Source: Parvularcula sp039818345 (lineage in GTDB: Bacteria > Pseudomonadota > Alphaproteobacteria > Caulobacterales > Parvularculaceae). Taken from it: a stretch of DNA of 64,000 nt. The position numbers and the translations under genes were made by a program. The notes beneath the pieces were generated by a model. That model saw only the letters and a list, made by a program, of their open reading frames with translations. It was not told where the DNA came from and ran no database searches. Shown here in pieces: positions 33,737-43,149 of this stretch (positions within the stretch are counted from its first letter, which is position 1; each line of letters starts with the position of its first letter). Location of the stretch: assembly GCA_039818345.1 (NCBI GenBank), contig JBCBUC010000005.1, forward strand, positions 112,359-176,358. The letters are read 5' to 3'.

Positions 33737-36358
33737 ATGGTCAGCAGATTTGACGGCGACGACAACTATCAGCTTGGCGGCGTGGAGCATCCACTTCGCG
33801 GTGATGGACCAAAGGAAAAACCACGCGGGAACGGCGTGTTCAAAGGGCTTTTGTTCTTCGGACGCACGATCATGTTCTTCGGTGTGGTCGGCTTTGTCGC
33901 GGGTCTCGCGGCGCTGATTTACGCCTTCGTCTATGTCCAAACCCTGGTGCCGGACCTGCCTGATTACGAATCGCTGGCGGAGTATGAACCGCCGGTCACC
34001 ACCCGTGTGCATGCCGGTGATGGCACGATGGTGGCCGAATTCGCTCGAGAACGGCGCCTTTTTGTGCCGATCGAATCGATTCCTGACACCGTGAAAGAGG
34101 CGTTCATCGCGGCTGAGGACCAGTCTTTTTACGAACATGGCGGCCTCGATTTTCGCGGCATTGCCCGGGCGTCGATTCGCAACGTCCAGACCAAGCTTGA
34201 AGGCGGCAGCCGCCTCGAGGGCGCCTCCACCATCACGCAGCAGGTGGCGAAGAACTTCCTTCTAACCTCGGACCAGCGGATGGAGCGGAAGGTCAAGGAG
34301 GCGTTGATCGCCCGGCGGATGGAGCGGGTCTTCACCAAGGACCATATTCTCGAACTCTATTTGAATGAGATTTATCTCGGAAACCGCAGCTATGGTGTGG
34401 CGGCAGCGGCCCTCAACTATTTCGGCGTGTCGCTCGACCAGGTTCAGCCGCATCAGGCCGCTTATCTTGCCACGTTGGCCAAGGCGCCCGCGAACTATCA
34501 TCCTGTGCGTGGCCTCACCCGCGCGGTCGAGCGCCGGGACTGGATCCTCGGCCGCATGACCGAAGACGGCTATCTCGAAGAAAACGAGCTTGCGTTTTAT
34601 CGGAGCCAGCCGCTTGGAGCGTCGATTGCGCCGCCGCTGGGTGCCCGGTCGTCGACCCTCGAGTATTTTGCTGAAGCCGTGCGCCGCGATGTGGCGGGTC
34701 GCTATGGCACGGACGCCCTTTATGATGGCGGGCTGTCGGTGCGCACGACGATTGAACCAGTGTTGCAGGAAAAAGCGCAACGGGCCTTCCGTGAGGGCTT
34801 GGTTGAGTATGACCAGCGGCATGGTTGGCGTGGTCCGCTCACGACGACGGTGTTGCCCGATGATCTGACGGCCACCACAGAAGTCGAAAAAGAAGGGGAT
34901 GCTGAACGTCCGCTGTGGGCGTTGTCACTCGACGAAGCGCGTGAGCGTTTGCTCAGCGACCGGTCCATTGCGCCCGACCTTTCGCCATGGCGCTTGGCCG
35001 TGGTGCTCGATACCAGCCGTGCCGTCGCCAATATCGGCTTCCTTGACGGAAGTGAGGGCGTGATCACGCTTCCCAACCTCGATTGGGCGCGGGAGTTCGT
35101 CGACACCAACACCGTTGGTCCGGAGATCGAAAGCGTTCGCTCTGTTCTCGCCGTTGGCGATGTGATTTTGGCGGAGCCTACATCGGGGGCCGCAGGTTAT
35201 GCGCTGCGCCAGATTCCGGCCGTGAATGGCGGGCTGGTGGCGATGGATCCGCACACGGGTCGCGTCCTCGCAATGGTGGGTGGTTTCTCGTTCGGTCTCT
35301 CTGAGTTCAACCGCGCGACCCAGGCGTGGCGGCAGCCAGGCTCGACCTTCAAGCCTTTCATTTACGCAGCCGCGCTCGATCAAGGGTACACGCCATCATC
35401 GATCTATCTTGATGCGCCGTTTGTGGCGCCGGGTCTTGATGGCACCTGGTGGAAGCCTGGCAACTATGTGGCGGATCGCTTCTATGGCGAATCGACCTTG
35501 CGGTTGGGTCTTGAGAAATCACGGAACACGATGACCGCGCGTCTCGCCCAAGACCTTGGGATCGGCCCGATTATTGAGTATGCGGAGCGTCTCGGTGTGT
35601 CAGACCGGCTGCCGCGGAATCTCTCGATCTCGCTAGGGGCAGGTGAGACCACGCTGATGCGCCTCACGGCGGCCTATGCGCAATTCGTCAATGGCGGAAA
35701 GAAGATTGAGCCGACGATTATTGACCGGGTCCAAGATCGAAATGGCACCACCATTTTCGCATGGGACGAGCGCACCTGTTTTGGTTGCAATGCTGAAGAA
35801 TGGGACGAACAACCAGAGCCTATTCTTCCTGACGACCGTTCGCAGGTGATTGATCCGCGGACGGCATTCCAAATGGTGTCGATGCTAGAAGGCGTTATTC
35901 AGCGCGGCACGGGCACCAGGGTGCGCGAGCTGTGGCTTGATGATCCGCTTCCGCCGCTGTCGGGTAAAACAGGCACCACCAATGACTACCGCGATGCGTG
36001 GTTTGTCGGGTTCTCGCCTGACCTCACCGTGGGTGTCTTTGTCGGTTTCGACCTTCCGCAAAGCCTCGGGAACGAAGAGGGCGGCGGTAATGTTGCAGCA
36101 CCGATCTTTGGTCGGTTCATGAAGTCAGCACTCGAAGAAGAGCAAGTCGTGCCTTTCCGCGCGCCATCGGGCATTCGCCTGGTGCGCGTGAACGCGAAAA
36201 CCGGCCGCCCCGCTGCCCCGAACGAGCGTAATGTGATCCTCGAAGCCTTCAAGGCGGAGGACGATATCTACGGCCGTAATCGTTTCCGGAATGACGGCGC
36301 CCAGGGCCGCGGCTTTGGCGATGAGGATGTCGATAGTGACCTCGGCGTGATCTACTAG
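33737..36358 (+). CDS. mrcA: Penicillin-binding protein 1A
   Basis: Bifunctional peptidoglycan synthase anchored in the inner membrane by one helix (about 44-68). The transglycosylase domain has EDQSFYEHGG (catalytic Glu127 at its start) and TITQQVAKNF, and then LYLNEIYLGNRSYGV. The transpeptidase domain has SxxK as PGSTFKPF (Ser about 535), SRN near 595 and KTGTTNDYRDAW near 742. A region between these domains (about 370-490) is the OB-like insert. 873 residues is usual. In alphaproteobacteria prfB often follows directly; here it follows after a 4-kb block. Confidence 0.95.
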   Translation: MVSRFDGDDNYQLGGVEHPLRGDGPKEKPRGNGVFKGLLFFGRTIMFFGVVGFVAGLAALIYAFVYVQTLVPDLPDYESLAEYEPPVTTRVHAGDGTMVAEFARERRLFVPIESIPDTVKEAFIAAEDQSFYEHGGLDFRGIARASIRNVQTKLEGGSRLEGASTITQQVAKNFLLTSDQRMERKVKEALIARRMERVFTKDHILELYLNEIYLGNRSYGVAAAALNYFGVSLDQVQPHQAAYLATLAKAPANYHPVRGLTRAVERRDWILGRMTEDGYLEENELAFYRSQPLGASIAPPLGARSSTLEYFAEAVRRDVAGRYGTDALYDGGLSVRTTIEPVLQEKAQRAFREGLVEYDQRHGWRGPLTTTVLPDDLTATTEVEKEGDAERPLWALSLDEARERLLSDRSIAPDLSPWRLAVVLDTSRAVANIGFLDGSEGVITLPNLDWAREFVDTNTVGPEIESVRSVLAVGDVILAEPTSGAAGYALRQIPAVNGGLVAMDPHTGRVLAMVGGFSFGLSEFNRATQAWRQPGSTFKPFIYAAALDQGYTPSSIYLDAPFVAPGLDGTWWKPGNYVADRFYGESTLRLGLEKSRNTMTARLAQDLGIGPIIEYAERLGVSDRLPRNLSISLGAGETTLMRLTAAYAQFVNGGKKIEPTIIDRVQDRNGTTIFAWDERTCFGCNAEEWDEQPEPILPDDRSQVIDPRTAFQMVSMLEGVIQRGTGTRVRELWLDDPLPPLSGKTGTTNDYRDAWFVGFSPDLTVGVFVGFDLPQSLGNEEGGGNVAAPIFGRFMKSALEEEQVVPFRAPSGIRLVRVNAKTGRPAAPNERNVILEAFKAEDDIYGRNRFRNDGAQGRGFGDEDVDSDLGVIY

Positions 36359-36443
36359 CCGTCGGGTTTAGGCAGAAACGACCAGCACTTGCTGCGCCGC
36401 ACAAAATCCGATAGGGGAGCCGCTGGCTTTCCTATGGATCACA

Positions 36444-38072
36444 ATGACCACCCCCAGCAATCCGACCCTGTTTGCGGAGGGCTTTTCCGCCATTCGCACC
36501 TATGCCCGCACCACAGCGGATGACATCAATTCGCTGACGCCGGCGATTTTGCGGGTCGAGGTGCTGGCAGGTCTGACCGTGGCGTTGGCCCTTGTGCCGG
36601 AGGCGGTTGCTTTTGCCTTTGTCGCGGGCGTGCATCCGCTGGTTGGTCTTTATGCTGCCTTTATCGTTGGCCTTGTCACCGCGCTCATCGGCGGACGGCC
36701 GGGGATGATTTCCGGTGCCACCGGTGCTTTGGCGGTGGTGATGGTTGAGCTCGTGTCCAGCCACGGCGTTGAGTATCTCTTCGCGACCGTTGTGTTGATG
36801 GGCATCTTACAGCTCATTGCCGGCGCGCTTCGCTGGGGTAAGTTTATCCGTATGGTGCCTTATCCTGTCATGCTCGGGTTTGTGAACGGCCTCGCCATCG
36901 TGATCGGTTTAGCGCAGATCGAACAGTTCAGGGTGCCAACAGAAGACGGCGGCCACGCGTTCATGCAAGGGACCCAGCTTTTCGTCACTTTTGCACTCGT
37001 TGCTCTCACCATGGCAATCATTTGGGGCCTGCCGAGGATCACCAAGGCCGTTCCTGCGCCCCTCGTGGCCATTGTAACGGTAGCCGCGCTGGTGATCGGT
37101 TTTGGCATCGATGTGCCGCGGGTGGGTGACTTGGCTTCGATCCAGGGTGGGTTGCCATCACTTCACCTACCGCAGATCCCTGTCAGTTTCGAAACGCTCG
37201 GTATTATTCTTCCTTATGCTGTTATTCTCGCAGCGATTGGTTTGATCGAAAGCCTTCTCACCTTGAACCTTGTGGGAGAGATCAAGGGCGAAAAGGGCGG
37301 CGCCAGCCAAGAATGCGTAGCGCAGGGCGCGGCCAATGTGATCACTGGCTTCTTCGGCGGTATGGGCGGTTGTGCGATGATCGGGCAGTCGATGATCAAC
37401 GTGAAGTCAGGCGGTCGCCGACGCAGCTCGGGCATCGCCGCCGCGCTCTTCCTTCTCGCCTTTATCCTCTTTGCCTCCAAACCAATTGAAGCCATCCCGC
37501 TGGCAGCACTCGTCGGTGTGATGTTCATGGTGGTCCTCGGAACGTTTGCTTGGAAGTCCCTCCAGATCCTTGCCCGGGTTCCAAAGTCTGATGCGCTGGT
37601 CATTCTCATCGTGACTGTGGTCACGGTGCTCGAAGATCTCGCCGTTGCGGTGCTTGTTGGGGTGATCGTTTCCGCCCTCGTTTTCGCGTGGAAGCAGGCC
37701 GTTCGGATGCGGATCAGCTCGGCGGACATCAACGCTGAAGGCAGCAAAGTTTATAAGGTCGAAGGACCTCTCTTTTTTGGCTCCACCGAAAGCTTTGCCG
37801 GCCTGTTCGATCCATCGAATGATCCCGATGATGTGATCATCGATTTTGGGGAAGCGCGGGTTGCGGACCATTCTGGCTTGGCGGCGATCGATGCGCTTGC
37901 TGCGAAATATCGCGCCGCCGGTAAGACGCTTCATTTGCGTCACTTATCGCCCGACTGCCAACGGCTGTTACAGGTTGCGGGGCAGCTGATCGAGCCGAGC
38001 GCGGATGATCCCCATTACGGCGTTGCCGCTGATTACCTCGTGAGGACGGGCCGAACCGATATGGGGCACTAG
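36444..38072 (+). CDS. SulP-family anion transporter
   Basis: A 542-residue inner-membrane transporter of the SulP/SLC26 group. The signature PEAVAFAFVAGVHPLVGLYAAF lies near residue 50 (quoted in part: LVPEAVAFAFVAGVHPL). GGRPGMISGATGALAVV and GGMGGCAMIGQSMINVKSGG follow. About 10-12 hydrophobic segments end near 420, then a C-terminal STAS domain (about 430-540, with VIIDFGEARVADHSGLAAID). Substrate could be sulfate, bicarbonate or another anion. No assimilation genes are adjacent. Confidence 0.9.
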   Translation: MTTPSNPTLFAEGFSAIRTYARTTADDINSLTPAILRVEVLAGLTVALALVPEAVAFAFVAGVHPLVGLYAAFIVGLVTALIGGRPGMISGATGALAVVMVELVSSHGVEYLFATVVLMGILQLIAGALRWGKFIRMVPYPVMLGFVNGLAIVIGLAQIEQFRVPTEDGGHAFMQGTQLFVTFALVALTMAIIWGLPRITKAVPAPLVAIVTVAALVIGFGIDVPRVGDLASIQGGLPSLHLPQIPVSFETLGIILPYAVILAAIGLIESLLTLNLVGEIKGEKGGASQECVAQGAANVITGFFGGMGGCAMIGQSMINVKSGGRRRSSGIAAALFLLAFILFASKPIEAIPLAALVGVMFMVVLGTFAWKSLQILARVPKSDALVILIVTVVTVLEDLAVAVLVGVIVSALVFAWKQAVRMRISSADINAEGSKVYKVEGPLFFGSTESFAGLFDPSNDPDDVIIDFGEARVADHSGLAAIDALAAKYRAAGKTLHLRHLSPDCQRLLQVAGQLIEPSADDPHYGVAADYLVRTGRTDMGH

Positions 38073-38194
38073 GTCGCGCGGTCCCTAAGTCCAGCAACGG
38101 CTCAGCAGTTTCTGTCAGTTTTTCTTCATTCGATGAATTTTTCGGTTGCTGCATTGCGAAAATATGACGACGCTAGGAGCCTAGGAGCAGATCT

Positions 38195-39757
38195 ATGGCA
38201 CTCACACGGCGCGATATCACCAAATGGCTTGGGGTCACGGGAAGCGGGGCAGCCGCATTCCGTTATGGCTATGCGGCTGAACTTGATGAGGCGAAAAAGC
38301 CGCGTCGTGATGTCGATGGGGGCGGGGCGAGCGTTGTCATTATCGGTGGCGGTGTTGCGGGCCTCACGGCGGCCTATGAACTCGAGCAGGTGGGCTATCG
38401 CACGACCATCGTCGAGGCGCGCACCCGGCTTGGCGGTCGGAATTGGACCTGGCGCGACGGCGAGAAGGTCGAGCACCGGGATGGACAGCAGACGATTCGC
38501 TTCGCCGAAGGTGATTACTTCAATGCAGGACCTGCAAGGATCCCCGGGTTCCATCACAACCTCTTAGGCTACTGCCACGATTTCGGCGTCGCGTTGGAGC
38601 CATTCCTCTACGAGAACCAAAACGCCTTCTTCCTGAGCGATGCCTGCCAGGGCGGGGAGCGGATGCGGCATCGCCATGCGCGCTATTCGGTTTACGCAGC
38701 GATGGAAGAGGTGGCGCTCGAGGGCCTTAAATACGGCGTCCTGACCGAGGGACTTGATGGTCCACAAAAGCAGGCTATTGAGACATTCCTCCGCTTAAGG
38801 ACGATGAATGCTGGTCCGTTTAATGCGTCCTATCGCGGCGGGATGGATCGTCATCTCGATGCCGGGATGGCGATGCCGAATGGCCTTCCGCCTATCCCGC
38901 TGGCCGAGCTTGCGAAAAGCCCAGCATTGGCGATCTCCATGTCGACCTATGATTGGATCGAGTGGCAAACATCGTTGATGCAGCCGGTGGGCGGTATGGA
39001 CGGTGTGGTCAAAGGATTTGACCGCCATGTGAAGGCGGAACGGCTGATGGGTACAGAGCTGGTCGGTCTTTCCCAGACCGATAACGGTGTGACCTGCCAA
39101 ATCCGCGAACGCCGGAACGGCGAGGTGCGGAGCCTTGACGCTGATTACTGCGTGGTGACGGCGCCGCTTTCTGTTCTCGCATCGGCTGATCTTCAGCTTG
39201 CTGAGGGCCATGCGAAAGCTGTCGACCAGGCAGCTGGTCTTTACGAGAAAACGTCAAAGATTGCCTGGTCCGCCAAGCGACGGTTCTGGGAACAAGATGA
39301 CGGGATCTATGGCGGCGCGTCGTCGGTCGACGGACCCATCATGCAATACTGGTACCCTTCAGCTGGCTTCGGCAAGAAAACCGGGGTGATGCTGGGTGCT
39401 TACACGGTCGCCAATAACGCCGAGATCTGGAACGATTTAAGCCTCGAAGAGCAGCTCGAACGGTCAGCGGGCTATGGTCGACGCCTTCACGCCTCATTCG
39501 ATGAGGATGTGGTGGCAGGTTACAATATCGACTGGAAAGACCAGCCCTATTCGCAAGGCGGTTGGGCGTGGCTGATGGGCCGTGACGGATCCGCCGAAAG
39601 CACCCCTTATGCTGTGTTGCGCAATCCGGACCGGCGGATTTCGTTTGCTGGTGACTACCTCTCCCAGCTATCAGGATGGCAAGAGGGCGCGATTCTTTCC
39701 GCCCACCGAGCAGTGGCGTCGATCACCGACGTCACCAAATTAGCACAACAAGGATAA
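38195..39757 (+). CDS. Exported flavin amine oxidase
   Basis: A 520-residue flavoprotein of the monoamine oxidase/L-amino acid oxidase type. A dinucleotide motif VVIIGGGVAGLTAAYELEQ lies at 47-65, then VEARTRLGGRNWTW. The C-terminal FAD-contacting part ends ISFAGDYLSQLSGWQEGAI with GDYLS near 490. The N-terminus MALTRRDITKWLGV has the twin-arginine layout, although the hydrophobic region is short and interrupted by an Arg, so Tat export is likely but not certain. ATG 38195 follows an AGGAG site. The RidA lipoprotein gene starts five bases after the stop, so the two are one unit. Confidence 0.87.
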   Translation: MALTRRDITKWLGVTGSGAAAFRYGYAAELDEAKKPRRDVDGGGASVVIIGGGVAGLTAAYELEQVGYRTTIVEARTRLGGRNWTWRDGEKVEHRDGQQTIRFAEGDYFNAGPARIPGFHHNLLGYCHDFGVALEPFLYENQNAFFLSDACQGGERMRHRHARYSVYAAMEEVALEGLKYGVLTEGLDGPQKQAIETFLRLRTMNAGPFNASYRGGMDRHLDAGMAMPNGLPPIPLAELAKSPALAISMSTYDWIEWQTSLMQPVGGMDGVVKGFDRHVKAERLMGTELVGLSQTDNGVTCQIRERRNGEVRSLDADYCVVTAPLSVLASADLQLAEGHAKAVDQAAGLYEKTSKIAWSAKRRFWEQDDGIYGGASSVDGPIMQYWYPSAGFGKKTGVMLGAYTVANNAEIWNDLSLEEQLERSAGYGRRLHASFDEDVVAGYNIDWKDQPYSQGGWAWLMGRDGSAESTPYAVLRNPDRRISFAGDYLSQLSGWQEGAILSAHRAVASITDVTKLAQQG

Positions 39758-39761
39758 ACCA

Positions 39762-40274
39762 ATGCGTCTCGCCCATCTTGCTCCGTTCGCTTTAGCTCTT
39801 GTTTTGTCGGCTTGCGGCGGCGGAGGCAATGACGGGCCGAGCGGTGAGATCGAACGGAACCCGATCCCTGGTTCTGATTTTCCAATCTCGCAATCAATCG
39901 AGGTGACCGCGGGAACCGACCTTCTTTTTGCCAGTGGCGCGGTCCCGCCCGCCATTGTCGAAGGCGGCAGCTACGCTGATATCACCACCTTCGGCGACAT
40001 GGAGACCCAGACGGTCAACGTCCTCGAATCCATCTCGGAACGGCTCACCGCTGCGGGGTATGACCTTGGCGATGTGGTGATGATGCGTGCCTATCTCGTC
40101 GCTGACCCCATGACGGGCCGGATGGATTTTGATGGCTTTATGGCGGGCTACACCCAGTTCTTTGGCACTGACGAGCAGCCCAACTTGCCCTCGCGTTCAG
40201 CGATTGAGATTGCTGGACTCGCAGCGCCAGGATGGCTCATCGAGATCGAAGTGGTTGCCGCCAAGGCTGAGTAG
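39762..40274 (+). CDS. RidA/YjgF-family lipoprotein
   Basis: A 170-residue protein with a lipoprotein signal: hydrophobic residues 5-17 and the lipobox LSAC at 15-18, then a Gly/Asn/Asp linker. The rest is a RidA domain: ASGAVPP near 57, MRAYLVADPMTGRMDFDGF near 108-126 and the C-terminal PSRSAIEIAGLAAPGWLIE with Arg145 and Glu161 in the places of the imine-deaminase active-site Arg and Glu of E. coli RidA. Its closest neighbour makes imines if it is an amine oxidase, so RidA could hydrolyse them in the periplasm or at the membrane surface. Confidence 0.85.
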   Translation: MRLAHLAPFALALVLSACGGGGNDGPSGEIERNPIPGSDFPISQSIEVTAGTDLLFASGAVPPAIVEGGSYADITTFGDMETQTVNVLESISERLTAAGYDLGDVVMMRAYLVADPMTGRMDFDGFMAGYTQFFGTDEQPNLPSRSAIEIAGLAAPGWLIEIEVVAAKAE

Positions 40275-40363
40275 TAGCGCTCCTAAATGATGGCGAGCCC
40301 GTCTGCGCTTGCCCCCATACCACCGGACGCCTAGACCCCTCCGCCTAGCCTCTTGGATCCATT

Positions 40364-41474
40364 ATGAGAGCCGAAATCACCCATGCTTCAGAGCAGGTGC
40401 AGCAGTCGCTGGCCCTGCTGAGGAGGTCTCTTTGACTGGGACGTCGCGAACGCCCGGCTAGAAGAGCTCAATGGCAAAGCCGAAGACCCCACACTCTGGG
40501 ATGATCCGCAAAATGCGCAGAAGCTCATGCAAGAGCGCACGCGGCTTGAAAATGCCATCAGTGCACTAACAGAGATCGCGCAAGAGCGGACGGACCTTCT
40601 CGAGCTTGCCGAGATGGCTGAGGCGGAGGACGATGAAGGCTCCGTCGATGACGTCGAAGCCTCGATGAAGGAGCTGGCCGGGCGCGCTCAAACCGCAGAG
40701 CTTGAGGCGCTTCTTTCCGGTGAGGCGGATAGCAACGACACCTATCTTGAGGTCCATTCAGGGGCAGGGGGCACGGAGTCCAACGATTGGGCGTCGATGC
40801 TTCTTCGAATGTATGTCCGCTGGGCCCAATCCAAGGGCCATAAGGTTGAGGTGCTCGAGGAGCAATCGGGCGAAGAAGCGGGGATAAAGTCCGCGACCAT
40901 CCTTGTGAAAGGAACCAACGCCTACGGATGGATGAAAACGGAAAGCGGTGTGCACCGGCTGGTGCGGATTAGTCCTTTTGATTCAGCCGCTAAACGCCAC
41001 ACATCATTTGCCAGCGTATGGGTCTATCCCGTGATCGACGACAAGATCGAAATTGAGATCAACGAGAGCGATTGCCGGATTGATACGTTCCGCGCTTCCG
41101 GTGCGGGCGGTCAACACGTCAACACAACGGACTCTGCGGTGAGGATTACCCATGAGCCCACCGGTATCGTTGTGCAGTGCCAGTCTCAGCGCTCGCAGCA
41201 CAAAAACCGTGCCGCCGCGTGGGATATGCTCCGTGCGCGCCTTTACGAACAAGAACTGCAAAAACGTGAAGAAGAAGCCAATGCTCAAGCGGCGAGCAAA
41301 ACCGAAATCGGTTGGGGCCATCAGATTCGCTCCTACGTTTTACAGCCCTACCAGATGGTAAAAGATCTCCGTACGAGCGTGGAGAGCCCAAGCCCCGATG
41401 CCGTGCTCGATGGCGACCTCGACAAATTCATGGCCGCTGCATTGGCCCAACGCGTTGCGGGTGATGACGGTTAG
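40364..41474 (+). CDS. prfB: Peptide chain release factor 2 (programmed +1 frameshift)
   Basis: RF2 ends translation at UGA and UAA. The gene reads 23 codons from ATG 40364 to CTT 40430-40432, then an in-frame TGA at 40433-40435. A +1 shift (skipping T 40433) continues with GAC at 40434 to the stop at 41474, giving about 369 residues. The GGQ peptide-release motif is at 248-250 in GAGGQHVNTTDSAVR, and the stop-codon-reading tripeptide SPF is at 203-205. The total length and the DWDVANARLEEL continuation match RF2. A plain open-reading-frame search would find only the downstream part. Confidence 0.96.
40421..40436 (+). promoter_or_regulatory. prfB programmed +1 frameshift site
   Basis: The sequence AGGAGGTCTCTTTGAC contains an internal Shine-Dalgarno (AGGAGG), a three-base spacer, the slippery CTT codon and a TGA stop followed by C. 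This is the same arrangement and spacing as the E. coli prfB element, with AGGAGG as a perfect anti-16S match. The shift lets RF2 control its own synthesis: low RF2 makes the ribosome pause at UGA and slip. Confidence 0.95.
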
Positions 41475-41499
41475 ATAACGATTAAACCCTACAAAGTGC

Positions 41500-43149
41500 A
41501 TGGGGGCGGTGCAGATCGACATGGACCTTTGGAGCAAAATGACGTGGCCTGAGCGAGGCTTGGTTATGCTCGTGGCGTTCTTTGGGCTTGTCGCTTTGCG
41601 CTTTTCTTTTGTGCAATCGATATGGACGGACGAGACCACCCAGCTCAGCGGATTGACCTTGGGCATGGCGGACATGGTCATGTGGCTGGCCAATGCCTAT
41701 CCCCACGAATTTAACGTGCCGCCAGACCGGCAGCCGCCGCTCAGTTACATCGTAATGAAGGGACTGACCCTTTTGGGGGCCGGGGAACTCGTTCTTCGAT
41801 GGCTGGGCATCGCGGCGGTGGGTTCGGCGGCGGTGATCGTCTATCGGACCGGGCGCCTCTTGTTTGCGCCAGGCTATGCGCTTTTTGCTGCTTGTTTTTT
41901 CTTGTTACGTCCAGAAGTCGTCGTCTTTTCCAATCAAATTCGACCGTACCCATTGTTTTCGGTCATCGCCGCCACGGCTCTTTATTTCACCATTCGAGCG
42001 GCGTTAGCCGATGATCACGGTACAAGGGTTAAGTCCTGGGCGTTTGCGCTTCTCGCTGCTGTTTTGGCGGTGTACGATCATTTTTATGGTCTCATGGTGT
42101 TGGGGACGGTGGGTCTGACGGCACTAGCGCTCATAGTTTTCACCAAAGAGAGCATCCAATCGATCTTGAAACTGCTCGTCATTGCTGTTCTCGCTACTCT
42201 TCCTGTGCTGCCCTTCGTCATTGCTGCGATGGGGGTCGGATCGTCCGGCGATGCTCTGCCTTCAGAGAGTGTATCGAGCATCACCGATGCGGTGAAAGAT
42301 ATCGTCAGATTTGGATATTGGTCGATTGGTGGCGGGCCACTCATCGCAGCGAACCTCGTCGCTCTTGGCCTTGCAATGCTGGGCACGGCCGCCTTGTTGG
42401 CGGTGTTCGCCATCGGTTTTATCCCTCTTCTAAAGGAGAGCCTCCGCGGGAATCGGCGCTCGCGTGTCGTCGTGTGTGCATTCTTCAGCATGATCGTCGG
42501 TGTGGGGATCTTATTGCTTGCCCGGCTCTTGAATGTCAGCAATTTCGAGGTGCTGTCGCCCAATTATAACAGTTGGCTTTGGCCGATTGTGGCAGTCGTC
42601 TTTGGACTGGCAGCGTCTCAAGGCCAGCGCCGGTTTGTCGTACCGGCAGTGATCACCTTGGTGGCTGCGAGATCCGTCAGCATGCTGGTGCTCCTCATCC
42701 ACGCAGAACATTTCACGCATAGCGCTGGTGATCAAATGAATAAGCTTGCCTCCGATCAGAGCGCCGAGGCAATTTTTTACGAGGCCGATGCCGCTTGGGC
42801 CTCGCCCTATTTCAGCACAACCTTCCGTAAGGGTGACGACTTTCCACAATTTCTTGTCTCAATAGACGAAGAGGGTAGGCTCACCTATCAACGTATTCAG
42901 GATGGCGGCGCGCTTATTGACGTCGCTGAACCTCTCATGACACGGGTCATCGTTGCTCGCTACGTCAACATGGGACAGGGGGAATTACGAAAGAGCCTGC
43001 GATCTCCCGGGGCCGCGTTAGGTCAAGGGCTGGTGGCAGAGAAATTGCTTCTGGAGGGAGGAACACTCCAGACGTCGTTGATATACCCATCCTTTATTGG
43101 CGCTCGTCTCGAAGTCATTGATCGATCGAACAAAGGGCACCCGCAGTGA
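41500..43149 (+). CDS. GT39-type membrane glycosyltransferase
   Basis: A 549-residue polytopic protein with about ten hydrophobic segments. Near the start, after the first helix, WTDET (42-46) in SIWTDETTQLS gives the acidic D/E catalytic pair of the GT39/PMT/ArnT superfamily. These enzymes use polyprenyl-phosphate-linked sugars on the outer face of the inner membrane. The C-terminal part is periplasmic or mixed. ATG 41500 is given; ATG 41521 is an alternative. The next gene, a dolichol-phosphate-mannose-synthase-like enzyme fused to GtrA, overlaps it by four bases and could supply the donor. Acceptor unknown. Confidence 0.8.
   Translation: MGAVQIDMDLWSKMTWPERGLVMLVAFFGLVALRFSFVQSIWTDETTQLSGLTLGMADMVMWLANAYPHEFNVPPDRQPPLSYIVMKGLTLLGAGELVLRWLGIAAVGSAAVIVYRTGRLLFAPGYALFAACFFLLRPEVVVFSNQIRPYPLFSVIAATALYFTIRAALADDHGTRVKSWAFALLAAVLAVYDHFYGLMVLGTVGLTALALIVFTKESIQSILKLLVIAVLATLPVLPFVIAAMGVGSSGDALPSESVSSITDAVKDIVRFGYWSIGGGPLIAANLVALGLAMLGTAALLAVFAIGFIPLLKESLRGNRRSRVVVCAFFSMIVGVGILLLARLLNVSNFEVLSPNYNSWLWPIVAVVFGLAASQGQRRFVVPAVITLVAARSVSMLVLLIHAEHFTHSAGDQMNKLASDQSAEAIFYEADAAWASPYFSTTFRKGDDFPQFLVSIDEEGRLTYQRIQDGGALIDVAEPLMTRVIVARYVNMGQGELRKSLRSPGAALGQGLVAEKLLLEGGTLQTSLIYPSFIGARLEVIDRSNKGHPQ

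Noticed and set aside
40364..40435. prfB as a broken gene because of the early TGA
   Set aside because: The AGGAGG-CTT-TGAC element is the standard programmed frameshift, and the rest of RF2 is intact.
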